From Polytrichum commune (taxonomy: Eukaryota > Streptophyta > Polytrichopsida > Polytrichales > Polytrichaceae): a stretch of 64,000 nt of DNA. Where the stretch lies: contig OX485803.1 in assembly GCA_950295325.1 (NCBI GenBank), forward strand, positions 45,459,554 to 45,523,553, in the 5' to 3' direction. The notes under the pieces are model-generated. The model searched no databases. It was not told where the DNA came from and worked only from the letters and a program-made list of their open reading frames with translations. This document shows positions 1 through 13,357 of the stretch, one piece after another (positions within the stretch are counted from its first letter, which is position 1; every line of letters begins with the position of its first letter). The translations under genes were made by a program, and so were the position numbers.

Positions 1-2370
1 GGACCACAGTAATGTACACGTGTGAAAGGTGTACTTAATCCCGTCAGTTACACAATTTCCGTGTTGGGGTGCCATTCCAATGAACACGGAGAACCGACTG
101 CTTGCTACAGATGAACTGATCGAGTTTGAGGAATAACCAGTTGAAGTTCAAAGATTAAGAGAAAATACCGATCATTGTAGAGCAATCTACAAAATATACC
201 TCAAATTAATAGAGAAATACCACAAGATCACAACATGTAACCAGTTGGGCTAGGAAACACTAGGATTTTGACCGATTATGCCCAAGAACCTCCCCGGACA
301 CTATGCCATTCTACCCACAAGAAGGCAAGCATGAACGCAAGAAGAACATCAGAGACTCTAGCCTCAGAATGCCTGAAGGTCATCACCTCTATTCTATATC
401 TAGGATAGTCGTAGATGTGCTACTTCTAACAGTGCTGCCATCTACCTATATCGCAGATAATGGACGGGAGTGAGGACCTTCGGGCCCTTTGTGTCAGCTA
501 ACTTACTGCGAGGACCCCGTGTGGTCAGCCAGTCCTTGGAATCATGCATCAAGCCATAGTTTATAATTCCCACCAGCCTGCTGGCAGTCATACCATTTAC
601 CTCCAGTCAGTCAATTTCCTAGTGTGGGTCTTGTATGGGTCTAACTTACATGTATCTAGTTTGAACGCAGGTATCAATGAAGAGGAAGGGGCCCGGGATA
701 TAATGCTAAATGTGGGGAATATTCCGTGAAATACCGTCGGTCCCACACAACAATGTTATGGATTTGAATAATGTTATGTACATTGTGAAATTTCATGGTA
801 TCATTTTTATATTCTTGCCAGACATTTATGTGATATTTTCAATGCCATAACCTGCCGGGTATCACATTCCATGTCCTTTTTGCAAGTTTCAATGACCTCA
901 CTCGATGTATATGATGGAAAAAATGACATTTGCAAGTGTCATGATACCCATTAGTGGGTCATGGTATTAGAGTGTTCATAAAATGTCCGAGGATATAATG
1001 GGTGGTTCCATGGATTATTACAATGATATATGTGAAAATATGAAGTGGGTGTACCATATCAATATTGAAGGATGTGAAACCATTTGGAAGTTGGATCCCA
1101 ACCCGAAATCATATTATATTACTTTATACATACTGTAGAGGGCTCCCTCTTTCATCTTTACATGTGCTGGAATGCAGTTTCCACGTGGGATACAAGTGGT
1201 CATGGCAAATAAGAGCATGACATGTGGGAGATTTTAAGGGGAAAATAATTATTTGTGGCGGAATAGAAAGCCCTCTATGGTATATACATATTATCCATCA
1301 CTACAAATGGTAATAGAAACAACACATGCAACTAAATGTAATTGAGCCATCCCTAGTCACAAGGACTTTGATGTCATGGGGTAGCAAGAAGCTATGAACC
1401 TAGATTTTGTTTACATTTTTTGAAAATTTTAATGCTAATGAAGGTGACCTGAAGTCTTATGATTACATTTTGAAGATCATTATATTCCAAAAGTACACAA
1501 GAAATCCAATCCACTGATATTTTATCTATCAAAAATAGAAGAGTATAATATGTTGACCAATGGTTTATAAGTGGATAATAAAAATGATCATGAAACATGT
1601 ATGTGCATATAAGGGCTATAAGGAATTCAACAATAGTTCACAATCACATAACAAATTATAATATAGTATAATATAGGGAATTGTAGAATTGACCATGTAG
1701 TTTGTTAAAACGACCATAGAGATGTGTCGCGCGGTCACATGACTTGTCAAAACAAGAGTTTTCATCGCACACTTAAAGTAAAAAAATGATTGAGCTATGT
1801 GCTAGAATCATTAAACTTGGTCAACTTGGATGAGAAGTTAGAGCCTAGGTGACACCTTACATATTGGTTGTGGTCAATTTAACAATCCCCATAATATATT
1901 TTATGATCGAATTTGAAGGACAAAATGAAGAAGATTGGGAAGCACATGAAATTATCACAAAGACATACGACACAATGTGAAATAATATTCATATCATAAT
2001 TATGAACACAATGTATCAAGTTGACCTCCTATTGATAAAAAGAAACCCCTTTTTCATAAATGGATAATGAAGTCTGAACCTTGATTATTATTTTCACAAC
2101 CCTACACATTATTTAAGAGTTGCCACCCCCGAGCTTGAACTCCACCACCTCATTCTAGTATCTAGCTAGGAGTCTAGGACATAGGTGGATACTGCCATTA
2201 GAGTAAATGGCACATCTATCATGGATCCAGGTATTAACCCTGAACTTCCCAAGCTCATGAAACGGTTGTTTTGAGTGTATTTCACGTAATGTTGGTTGTG
2301 GCATTTTCATGAACAAGTTTTGAAGTTAAATTGGGATTTGTCCATAGGATCTTGAAACATGGGAGATGAG
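1..2370. other. Intergenic DNA, nothing recognised
   Basis: AT-rich sequence with only short open frames. A 61-codon frame at 544-729 has no recognisable domain. There is no convincing LTR end, RNA gene or conserved coding segment. It could be old retroelement DNA, but I see no diagnostic motif. Confidence 0.5.
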
Positions 2371-2376
2371 CTATAA

Positions 2377-2728
2377 CCTCGGGGGGGGGGGGGGGGGTAG
2401 TCATTGGTTGGAGTAGCAATATACGTGCGAACAAATGATAGGGTATTTTAAAAACATGGGGGCTAAAAATTATAAATGGACTTAAGAGTAATATAGGGTA
2501 TCAAAAATGGCACTGGACATCTTTAAAGTACTATAGGGTATGAAATAATAAGTAATTTGGAATTATAAGTAATGCAAGCCATTTTTCTATTAACCCAAAG
2601 TAGAAAATCACATAATGATAGCATGTGAAAAAAAGAAGAGAATTGAAAGTAATACCCCCCTATAAAATAGTGGTTGTTCGCACCTATATCCTTAACTTTT
2701 TAACACACTGCCCCCCCCCCCCCCGAGG
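2377..2728. mobile_element. MITE-like element with G/C homopolymer termini
   Basis: A 352-bp non-coding element. The left end is CCTC followed by 17 G (2381-2397). The right end is 14 C (2711-2724) followed by GAGG. Just outside, CTATAA occurs directly on both sides (2371-2376 and 2729-2734), as expected for a target-site duplication. The inverted similarity continues imperfectly inside: ATACGTGCGAACAA on the left against ATAGGTGCGAACAA on the right complement. There is no ORF, so it would be non-autonomous. The G run plus 19 bp (TAGTCATTGGTTGGAGTAG, 2398-2416) recurs at 20075-20093, so the left end is repeated. The superfamily is undetermined. Confidence 0.65.
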
Positions 2729-2734
2729 CTATAA

Positions 2735-4564
2735 CGAGGGGAAAAATGGGCACAAATAACCTTTGGGATCTTTAGATTATAACAATTGAGGAAGTGATGC
2801 ATGAGAAAATGCCATGTTTTATCCTTCAAGAAAGACCTTTGACCACTCAAATTCACTTGGAAAACAAGCAGAAGGCTTGTGTGATCCACTAGATGGGTAC
2901 AACTCAATAGTTGAGCATCTCCACAAATTCTCATGACAAAATGTGCAAATTATAATAAGCTAGCCACCTTGCATTTGGAGCATGTAGACTGTCCCATGTT
3001 TCTAACCACATATATGCAAAAAAAAATTGAGATTATCCAAATGTTAAACAAAATGATCGATGTGAGCACAAAGGCCATTTCTACATGAACATTTTTTTTT
3101 TCCAATTAAAAAAAAAAACCCCCACTTTTACCAAAATCTACATCTTTGATGTTCATGCAAAGTTTGCATTGAAGTGGCAACTATTGATTGGAGTCAACAC
3201 CCTCACATCATACACGAGCTCCCAACACATCAAAAACATGACCACTTCCAACTTCAACATTAGTTTCTAGACATTCTAATCATCTACAAACGACACAGCT
3301 CATGTGTCAATGCATGAATATCGATGTTGGCTTGAAGTTTGCAGTTCTTTTGACTGTGGATGCATGAGTTTGGTTGAAGTCATCCATCAACCAGGACTTG
3401 GTTTGCTTGGGAAGTTAGGGTTAAAGATAGAGGTTATGAAGCTGAGCAGGACCTCATGTAAAATCTCCCTTCCACAGGTCATGTGCATGTGGTAGATCAG
3501 AAGACTCCCTGGCCTGTTGACATGATTAATCTCAAAGCGGTGAGAGGCTTTCAAGAGTGGGAATCTTGGGGAGAGAGAGGGAGAGAAAGGGAGAGAGAGA
3601 GAGAGAGAGACCATGATCATTCATGATTCAGCTCTGCAGGCTGCAGGCAGACATTGCAAGATGATAAGTACCTAGCTTATTTATTTATAGGACACCCAAG
3701 TGCGTTGACTCGCCCATTATGTTCCAGCTGCAGGTCATGACAAATCTGAAGAAGGGAAAAGCAATTTCGGCCAACTAAACCTTCATTACCCACACATGGG
3801 TCAAGGGGCTTGTCCACTCATTACAGCAAAGAAAATGATCGCCTGCTTGGAAAATTCCACATTCTTCTGCACATGTGAGGTGATTCACTCTAATCCCATA
3901 ACTGATCTTCCCTAGGCCTGCTGCAGTGTGCACCCTAATTAATCTACAGACCTATCATCTTCTGCGATCTACCATGCATGATTGACTCTTTGCAATTTAA
4001 GTCTAAGTGCAGGCATGCCTCTACATAACCCCAACACGACTCTCAGCTATTTGCACACATTTGGAGCCCTGAAATGTACTACAGTGTTGGTTAAAGGGGT
4101 ATAGCATAGATGATGCTAAAACCGTGGGTTATTAGGGATTTGTGATGGTCCAAAACTCAACTAAAGTAGAGGGTGTTTAGAAACCGACACTTTACGCTGT
4201 TCCACATGCATAGGCCTATGTGGTTGATAATATATGTGTATGTATATTCATAATAGCCCCTGGGCTAAACATAGATATAAAGAGAGAAAGAATGAAAGAA
4301 TGAAAGAAGGAAGGAATAAAATTAGCCTCAATTGAATATCTGATGAATATTCAAAGTCAAAACGACTAGCTTCCTTAAACCGATCCCTAGGTCCCATGTA
4401 TGACGAACTTGCATATGATGAGGACTCTCACCTTCATTGCCTAGAACTGACACAACATAGTTGGGTACTTGACCCAAGCTAGATCAAAGCCCAACTAGTA
4501 ATGGTGGGCAAAGCCACATGGCCACCTCCATGATCACACCCAATTTGGTTGCAAAACCATCACC
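2735..4564. other. Intergenic DNA with purine microsatellites
   Basis: No gene recognised. There is a GA-rich microsatellite around 3570-3611 and a GAAA/GAAG-rich purine stretch around 4262-4320. Short ORFs on both strands lack known motifs. Confidence 0.5.
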
Positions 4565-4691
4565 TTGCATCCTAGGTACCGACTTCCTTACATACTGGGT
4601 ACCAAACCCCTTGCATCATGACTTCCTTGCATACAGGGTACCAAACCCCTTGTATCCCAAGTACCGACTTCCTAGCATACAGGGTACCAAC
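4565..4691. repeat. Short tandem repeat (39-46 bp units), hAT target
   Basis: Three head-to-tail units start at 4565, 4611 and 4650. Each runs from TTGCATC or TTGTATC to GGGTACCAA(A)C. The middle unit lacks about 7 bp. The third unit is interrupted by the hAT element, and its continuation (ACCCTTGCATCTTGGGTACC and onward) resumes at 8494. Confidence 0.7.
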
Positions 4692-5169
4692 CAGTGTTGG
4701 ATTGGTATTATTATTTTATGATACCAATGGGATCATGGTATGTAATGACTTTGTAGCTCACTATTAGGCCTTGTCAAGGTACTAGGGGGGTCATGAAATG
4801 TAGAGCCTGGTATAATATTAAACATGCAAGAATTATGGCTCTGCAATGGTATCAAATACTAGTTCAAGCGCCTTGCTGATAACATCCAAGGCTAAATAAT
4901 GCTATGTTATGATTTTAAGTCCTACTTTTCAATGTGTGGTGAAGTTCAATAAAATTTTCAAGCTCCAATTGTTGTTGAATTAAAAGTTCAAGACAAACAT
5001 ATTGGCCCATGTCACCAAACAAATGAAACTTCATCAAATTTTGTTTATAGATGTGAACATACAAATACAAGTGGTGAAAAAATGTATCTTGGTTTGTTGG
5101 CGATGCAATAAAATGTTTCATTTGTCTCAAAAAAAAAGCAAAAAATGCATCTTGGCCATCCAACATCTT

Positions 5170-7876
5170 GAACTAGACGTTATAGTAATTATACTCATCT
5201 AATTCGTCATCTAAGCAAGTAGGGTCTTCCTCAAAGCAACCTGCTACTTGTAATTCATCTTCATGAGCATCCAATAATTTAGCCTCGTCAACAAAAAATT
5301 CACCGAGATCGGATTATGCAAAAGAGTTGCACTCATCTCTAGCATCTATGGGCCAATTGTGAGTATCATGACGAGTGCATCTAAATTTTGGATGCCCGAC
5401 CTACAATGACGCAAGGCACACAAAAATCCAGCAACACTAAAACTTCTTTCTGTCTTGATCTGAAAACTTGGTATTGCTAAAATCTGCCTCGCAAAAAATG
5501 ATACGTGCAGAATTCAAGGGGCATTATTCCTCCACCAAACAAGTGGAGCAATGTCTTTATCTGCAGGTACAAAAAACTTCCGAAACAAAATGAACTCCGA
5601 TTTCAACATACCCTCACTAGCGTCCTCTATAAAACTCGTGTGCCCAAAAAAAGAATCAATTGTAGCCTTCAATGTGGATGCCAAGTTATTCTCCAAGCTC
5701 GGATTCAGCAACCGTGATATTTTCACAAGCAAAGGTACCAAAACGAGTTGTTCATATTCTGCCACAATGTGCATGGCCTTCTCACGTCTCACGTAGTTAA
5801 TAATCACTTGCAACCCCTTATACCTAGGGTCTAACATCAACGACAACATATTATGTGTCTTCTCACGAGTGAAATCAACTGCAAATGCCAGACATGGTTT
5901 GATAACTTCAATTGATTCAAAAGCCATGCAACCATAAAGTAATTGCAGCTCCAAGTCCATTTGCCCACATCAAAGTGCTAGCACCACAGGCATCCTCCAA
6001 TCATACTCATTTTGTAGCCGGATGCTTATATGGAAGGTTGCATACAATGCATTGCTCAAAAGCCAATACCCGCGAGATTGGTTTAAAATGCATTGTTGCA
6101 CGGCAAGCCGCAAAGTCTCCGTGACCACCTTTGCCACAGCCCAAGTCAACCCACTTGGGACTCGGGCTTGTAAGGTTGTAGTGTGCCTATCATAACACAT
6201 ATTAACCGCCGTTGCATACTCTTGTATTTTTTGCAACATAACAACAAAATTCAGTAAGTTATATGTGTCTTACACGGTTATTCTTCATAATTATATGGTC
6301 ACTATAATTGTTAAGTCTGCAATTAGTAGTCCATGAGGAAAGCACATTAGATTACATCAACTTACATATAAATCAAAGCACACCAAATTACGTACAAGAC
6401 CAAACACTTCTCATGACTATTGTACATTCTATTTTAGGTACCCTTTTAGAAGAAAAAAGAAGGAGAAGAAGAAGGTTTAGGTTTAGATTCAGGTTTAGAT
6501 TCAAGTTCAAGTTCAGAAAAAACATGACTTTACTTGCGAATCTTGTTTTCATAAGTGTCTTTAATTTTCGAGAGGCAAGTCTCACTTCAACGCACGCTTT
6601 ATTCCACTTTGCTCTTCATTTTCCGGATTTTTTAGTTCATGTAATTGTTTTCTACAAGTTAGTTTAAGCCTCTTTAATGGACACCTTCTTCATTCCAATA
6701 GGAACTTTTTTGTCGTCTGTAGAATATTGGCATGCCTTTGACATAATGTGTCCAAAACACACTCCCAGGCAGGGCTGCAACAAAGCCAAAGGTTTGCAAC
6801 AGACAACCGATGTTAAAGCTGATGGCAATGTTCTCAAATTACTACCTTCATCTTTCACATACGAAATTATTTTGTCTATGAGGTGGAAATATGAGAAAAA
6901 CCTCTTCACAATAACAGCTAAAGCTACTCTTGCAGTATCTAATGCTTCAAAAATACCTACAGTGATATGTCGGGATTCCCAATCGCTATCTCTGAAGTTT
7001 ACAACCAAACAAAATGTGTCCACTCCCGTACGCGACATCCACAAATCAAAAGTCACTGCAATTGTTGCACAACTTGTCAATGCCGACAACACAAAATGTT
7101 CCATAGTTTTTTGCAACATAGACGGAATGCTCTCCTTCACCAACTGTTTCGTATGGGAAACATGACCTTCAAATCGCATCGCAACACCAAATGCCGCAAC
7201 CACGGATTCTCCACTGCAAACAATGCAATGTATCTTTATGCAATATAAAGAATAAGATCCTCCAAAAACCTTTGTTTTGCTATATCATTCTTCCCATAAG
7301 GGCTAATACTACCACAGTTCTCAGTTGTGGCAGGGTTCACATGTTTCATTTTCTTGCATTTCTGTTTTTTTTCCTCTGCATCGATACCTGCCACAAGTTC
7401 TTTATATCTCTTTATATTAGCAGCGTGGTCATTCATCACATGTTTCATCATAGAGGTAGATCCATGTGCAGGGTTGTAATTAAGGATACATTTCTAGGAA
7501 CGAATAGTAGGTTGCAAGACAGTGAAGCTCTACCCTTCAGACACAGTTGGAGTGGATGATGTTGGATGGCACAAAACACACCTCATTTTTTGTTGTACCT
7601 TTACATCAACCTCTATTTCTTGCAGATGCAACAAGAAAACTACCACACTAAAGATGTTCTTTAATAAGGTATCCAATATTTGTGGTTGTCTTGTAGATGA
7701 GTGAGTTGCACACGCCAAACTGCCAACTCCTCTGCAACATGCAACTCTTCTATTGTAACTCCAGCATCTGCAATGGTGTTGTGTGTGTCTCCTGTTGTTC
7801 TTGGCTTTGTGTTGGAAGGCTCTCTTCCTGGTAAACCATGTCCTCCCCATTCAGATTGAACCAAAGTTGTTGTCAT
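5170..7876 (-). pseudogene. hAT transposase pseudogene with BED zinc finger
   Basis: The frame is broken but the domains are in order. N-terminal: a BED-type finger with CVLC (7569-7580) and KHVMNDH (about 7424-7443). Next is an RNase H-like core at 6664-7203 with TFDLWMSRTGVDTF and KIISYVKDEGSN, which carry the expected acidic residues. Then 5970-6239 and 5514-5960, the latter with the hallmark MLDPRYKGL. The C-terminal dimerisation domain follows, with FARQILAIPSF and KTERSFSVAGF, around 5420-5515, ending in an acidic tail. A TGA at 5514-5516 cuts the dimerisation domain off in frame. Other stops and shifts lie between segments, and 6388-6585 is a simple-repeat stretch. In the family this enzyme cuts and pastes the element's DNA in the nucleus; this copy cannot make it. 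Confidence 0.88.
6461..6516. repeat. Purine and GGTTTA-like simple repeat
   Basis: An AGAAGG-type purine run is followed by GGTTTAG/GATTCA hexamers and AAGTTC steps. It lies between transposase segments of the hAT element and looks like microsatellite expansion rather than coding sequence. Confidence 0.6.
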
Positions 7877-8493
7877 ATTTGTTGAAATCTAAATACGAAA
7901 CCCTAAAAAGGGAACCCTAGTTGTTGAGAGCTAATCCTTGCAAACAAATCACATCTTATTCATGCGACCTTCTAAGCCATGGACACAAGAATCTTGTTAA
8001 CATGTGTTGGTCACAACTAGAAAACGAAAATGACACCCATCAACCAAGGAACAATAATATGAAATCTTGAACTAAACTAGGTGAAACAAGTTTAGGGCCA
8101 AACCTTAACAACCACCATAAAGGCAGTGACGGCTTGAATCTTCAACAACTAATGCAGCAAATATCTTTCCATTCTGCATCAAAACCAAGATGGGCCGCCA
8201 ATATCTTCCATCTCTATCTACTTAACTACAACCTTCGAATGCAACCCTAAGAAAGTGAGGAACAGTAATGTCGAGAAATGACGTGACTATGTGCACAAGA
8301 ATGGTCTTAGTATTGCATTCTAAATCCCTCCTTGGTATTGGTATATTCATAAACATCTCTTGCCCATGATGCAGAGGTATGAGCTAGTAACTGTCCCCTT
8401 TGATACCAGTTGGGTATGGTCTGCGATACCCTACTTGATACCAGTGCTTATACCAGGCCCTAACATATATACCGGTCCAACACTGGTACCAAC

Positions 8494-9067
8494 ACCCTTG
8501 CATCTTGGGTACCAACCCACTTTATGCCTAGAACCGACCCCCTTTGTGCTATGTGGGCCTAGCTCTTTGGCATACCTTGCGTGAATAGAATGGCAGGCAT
8601 AGGCACTAACAAACCACTCTAAACCCACCTTGAACCGACCCAGGATGGAGTGGAGCCCATTACTTACCCTATATGAAGGTAGTGGAGGCCAGTATGAGAT
8701 GGCATCACTAATGGCACCTAAACTTGTCACGCCATGGGCCTGAGCACTCCTTTTCAATAGGGATTCAAGGTAGTAGATTGTTAGGAAACATGAGGCGTTT
8801 ATAGGTGTTACTTTTGGGTGGGGTGTTGGTTTTAGTACCCTCTAACTTAAGGCCAAAATGTAGTGAATTGTTTTAGAACATGCAAATGATCATTTAGAGA
8901 GTTTGATTCCAATAAAGGTTCCAAATTTGTTAAATGAGATCATTTTGAGATGAATTGGCCGAAGACCCTCAACTTGTAGGGGATTTGGTTTTACTTGAAC
9001 CCCTTAAATGAGTTTACATATCTAGAAATCGCAAATTCCACTTGCCCTGAAATTGTCACGTTAAGCA
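8494..9067. other. Intergenic DNA right of the hAT element
   Basis: The first ~65 bases continue the tandem repeat interrupted by the hAT element (ACCCTTGCATCTTGGG and onward). The rest holds nothing recognisable. Confidence 0.5.
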
Positions 9068-9071
9068 TTAA

Positions 9072-9312
9072 CCCTTAAAGGACAATGTTGCCCCACGGGC
9101 TTGGTATTATTTTGGGAGAATCTTGTTCAAAACTTCTACTCCATTGCACCAAATGGGGTTTTTAGAATGCCAAATCGAGCACCTTAGCAAGATCTATACT
9201 TCTTTAGAATAGAGCCTGTGTAATTTAATTGGTTAATCATGCTTAAAATGAATTTTAAAAGATATTTTGGGTGTGGTATCGCCGTATCGGGAAAGCATAT
9301 GTCCTTTAAGGG
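9072..9312. mobile_element. 241-bp TTAA-flanked inverted-repeat element
   Basis: Perfect 13-bp inverted ends: CCCTTAAAGGACA at 9072-9084 and TGTCCTTTAAGGG at 9300-9312. TTAA sits directly outside both (9068-9071 and 9313-9316). There is no ORF. TTAA duplications and CCC/GGG ends are the signature of piggyBac-type elements, which I understand to be rare in plants. TTAA could instead belong to a 17-bp inverted repeat of another superfamily, so the class is uncertain. The symmetric ends and small size support a MITE. Confidence 0.5.
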
Positions 9313-9316
9313 TTAA

Positions 9317-12300
9317 GTGAAACTACTATTATAAGTTCATGAAGTTTAGATGTTACTCATTAGCAATTGAAAGGGGATCCCAATGTACCAAAATATGCTT
9401 TTATTTACAAAAGCTAGAAGGGTTAAAAGTTTTATTAGTGGATGGTCTACAACCAACATGGAAGCCTAATGTTTCTCAAAATCAATAAGCATTCATAGTG
9501 CAAGATTTTAGGGTGATGGTTTTAGCATGCCCTACCTCACGTGCCTTGTGAGGATTCAATAGTAATAGTTGAATGATTGATGATTGTTCATGGAATGCAT
9601 GACAACAATGATATATTCTAGGCATTGGAGACTTTTCAATTCCCGGGGTGGCAACTCTTCTTTCAAAGACAACTCTTTCTTATTTCCTTCTAATGCAACT
9701 AAGAGTTTACAATTTGTTATTAAGTAAAGACAAACAACATGCGTAGAAAGAGGACATTAAGAGGAATCCAATGACACCATAAACGTTCAAATCATACAAG
9801 TTTTGGACCTCTGAAGATTAATCTATGAACTTATTATAAGCAGTTTGTCTTATGCAGAGATCATTATCCAGACCCCCCAACTTTGCATTTTCTTTCTAAG
9901 ATTTTATAAAAATTTATCAAAAATTTACGATTCTTAATTTTTTTCTATGAGAAGGGTAGCTTCTAGGGTGACTCACGGCTCGATTTAGGACCTAGGGTTT
10001 GAGATTGTGAGGGGGTTTGCGTTTGCATTAGTGTTGGTGTCGTGTGTGACATGTGTGAGCAAGGGAAATGGAAAACTACTTGAATAATAAGTTATGTCCT
10101 TGACGAGTCTAGATTATGTAGCAATAAATGAGTCCCTAGTTAAAGCATAATCAACAACAACAAAACACCTTTTGTCTAAATCAACTCATGAAGAAAACAT
10201 GTGATCTTTCAAGTTCTCATGATTCATTACCTCCAAACATGATGAGGCTCTTCCCAAATCATTTCATTAGAATTAGCATGTGCAGCTCTTTTCTTCAAAT
10301 CTCTTATCATAACATATAATAAGCTTATTATAAGATTTTGTATCATAAATTTCACCGTCAATTCATCTTCTTAAGCCGGTGACCCCTACTTCTTATACAG
10401 GTGTTGCCACCCCAGGTTTCTAAAGTTTGAGGATCAAGGTGGACAAATATTTTAGTAAACTTTTGATATCAACATAATGTGATTAGCACTGATCAAAGAG
10501 AAACCAATCTTCCAAACACTAAGACTAGTTGCATGTCTATTGAGTATTCAAACTTTCTGGAGAGTGTGAAGAATTTATTTCTTGATTGTTTTGTCATCCA
10601 AGGGGCATCCAAGTTTTTGCAGGCAGATCAGTATATTATACATTTTCATCACCATAACCGGTTATTATTATCAATAATGAACATTACCAGCAAGTGTTCC
10701 TATGCCCTAGGTCAGTGATTCAGTGTTTAACAATGTAAAATCCTTTGATTCCTGATGTGCTATTCCCTCATCTACCTGTTAACAACCAACCAAGGCCATC
10801 GAAGTTGAGGGTGTCACTACAAAATGTTTGCAAATGGTGTGCTTATTGCGGGGCATGGCCTTAAGTGCGGAAGTTGTAAGACTTGGCAAAAAGCACCATG
10901 CATTTGTACTATGCTAACAAGTTATAGTAGGCACCATTTCAGAAATTATATTGACATTAAAAGTTTATGTGCATCGTTGATGTTGAAATGTTTCTGTAAC
11001 ATGAGATGTGCTAGGGAGTTAGAAGCTGCAACCAAGTTTATATAGGGAATTGTCACGGTGGGCAATGTAACATATGGAAACGAACAAGGGAAAACTTGCA
11101 TTGGGAAAAATTGGCACCTTCGCCTAGGAGGCGACTTTTTAAAAACTTTCAAGCATCGTGCACCCAAACGTATTGTGTGCTTTATTCATTGAGCTGAAAA
11201 ATTGGAAATTTTTTGTAAGTAAATTATTGTCGAAAATACAGGGAACTGCAAATTATAATGAATGAAGTGTTATGCATAGTATGAACAATTCCATTGTTTT
11301 AGATCTAATTTATGTTTCATACTAAAGAATGCACTATGCAGCTCGTAATACACTATGTATGGATGGACGAAAAGTGAATACTATGTGAATATGGGTTATA
11401 AATCCTTGCTTTGCGACGTTTCTTTGTCGTTTGGGTAGGGTTACCTTTATCTCTTGCGATGATTGGTTGTTTGGGTAGGGTTATACGTGTGATGATTGTT
11501 CTTTAATTTATCCCTTACACAAAGCTATTTTTATTATAATGAAGGAATGATATAAGGGTCCATTCACGATTGGGGTACTACTTTGGGGACAAAGGAACCA
11601 AGGACTATGTCGCATTGGATCTCAACGTTTTATTATAATTTATTATAATTTAATTAGTAAATTGTAAATAGATAAGTAGATAGGTCATAGGAATTATCAA
11701 AAAAAAAATACTAAATAATAACCAATAATAGACAAATCCTTCATGAAATGAGTAGATAGGTCACAGGACTTGTAGAGAGATCATAGGACTTGTTTGGGCC
11801 ACATCAATAGCAATTTCATTATTGAAGTGTACATCGGAGGTGAATTATTTCTTGTTTTCCATCCTAGTACCTTGGTGTAAGTGTCATGTGTCCATACATA
11901 TATTTTATTATGTCCAATTCTAATTCTAAATGTTCCTTTTTCATATAGCCATGTTATAATGTAATGTGGCCCATGTTTGGTGTCATACCTAAAGCTATAT
12001 AATTGGTATGCAATACATCTTTAGTTCTATTGGTACATAATTGAATGATAAGTGTGAGGAAGAAAATTGGGATAATTTCAATCAATTTTTTTGTTGTCCT
12101 TTTCATTCCTTAATCTTAAGGTCAACAATTCTGACAGCAAGCATAGATAACAATTAAGGAATCAAAACGATATCTTAGATAACCCTAATCCTTGTAAATT
12201 AACTTTGTTGTTGTATTGATTATGGAATATCAAATGTAGGTATGATCCAAGATATGCTCCACAATACAAATTTAAGCACACCAACTATCTAAAATAATCT

Positions 12301-12497
12301 ACTTTAGTCCGTGTTCTGTTAGACACTCATTCTTGGCACCCCAATCATGAATGCCCCCATAAAGCATTATTGCCCTCTCTCAATTCTCAGTGATGGTATG
12401 GTACTCTAAAACATCAGTAATTTGAAAATTGAGTAATGCATATGTCTATTAAATATCTCCTCTACATCAAAATACTCCCTAGAAAAATACCTAGGGA
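9317..12497. other. Intergenic DNA, nothing recognised
   Basis: About 3.2 kb of AT-rich sequence with scattered short frames (for example 10479-10718 and 10824-11045) that carry no recognisable motif. No tRNA, LTR end or splice-supported gene seen. Confidence 0.5.
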
Positions 12498-13357
12498 GTG
12501 GACTCTTCATTGGAAACCTAAATGACATGCGTGAGTTACTAAGAAATTAAACACCCTATAAACAAGAGGTTTGTAGAGAAAAAAAATGTATACGTACTAA
12601 TTTCATGCCATAAATTGGACTCATGTATTTATACGAAGTCTTTTTTATTTTAATGTGATAAATGCCTCTACTAAGTATGCAAATCATAAATCATGACTTA
12701 AATAGGCCCTATATTACATATGAAATCCACTTTCCCTTTCCAATGAGAATGTCATTGAACATTTTTTCATTCATAGCATGTAACTCAATGATTGCATCAA
12801 ACAAGCAAAGACAAAAGCACAATATTTTAGCCTTAGCATGTGGAGCAAAACTCAAGGGCACCTACGAGTGCTTAAAGAGCCTCATGGATGTAAACCAAAA
12901 ACTCAAATGCAAACCTTGACAACAACGGACAAGGTAGCCATTGAGGATTATTATTGTATGACGATAATCAATGAAAATGTGTATTGGATAAAAATAGTAC
13001 ATCTATTGTCAAGTTTTTTTCGAAACCTTAGGGTCTTTTTTTCTACATCTACCTTTACTTCAAAATTCTTAATATTAGTGTAAGCCAGGATCACCCCCAC
13101 CTTAATTGCGTCGTAGTCCAGGTAGGGGATCCCCTACTCACACTATTGTTAACTCCTCGTGTTAGGGAGTCAACCTCAGTCCTAGTAATGACGATTAAAA
13201 ACTCGCAACCTTATTGCTTTATTCCATTTGGCCCACAAGCATTAAGGAATGCTTGCATTACCGTACACACAACAACCACCCAATCCCATTAGGGGAGTCA
13301 CTAACTCTAACCTACTGACTACTAAAACATCCTCCCTAATCCCAACTTAGGTATATG

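Larger units (their letters stand above)
4692..8485 (-). mobile_element. Complete hAT transposon, 3794 bp, coding-dead
   Basis: The ends are defined by 17-bp terminal inverted repeats with 15 matches: CAGTGTTGGATTGGTAT on the left, CAGTGTTGGACCGGTAT as the complement of the right end. They are flanked by a perfect 8-bp target duplication, GTACCAAC, at 4684-4691 and 8486-8493. Eight-base duplications and CAGTG-type ends are typical of hAT elements. Subterminal CTGGTAT motifs recur near both ends and may be transposase-binding sites. The internal region holds a broken hAT transposase on the minus strand. The intact ends and TSD suggest late movement, possibly driven by another copy. Confidence 0.9.

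Noticed and set aside
6308-6667. 119-codon plus-strand frame with an Arg/Phe/Lys repeat
   Set aside because: It crosses a simple repeat inside the hAT element, opposite to the transposase.
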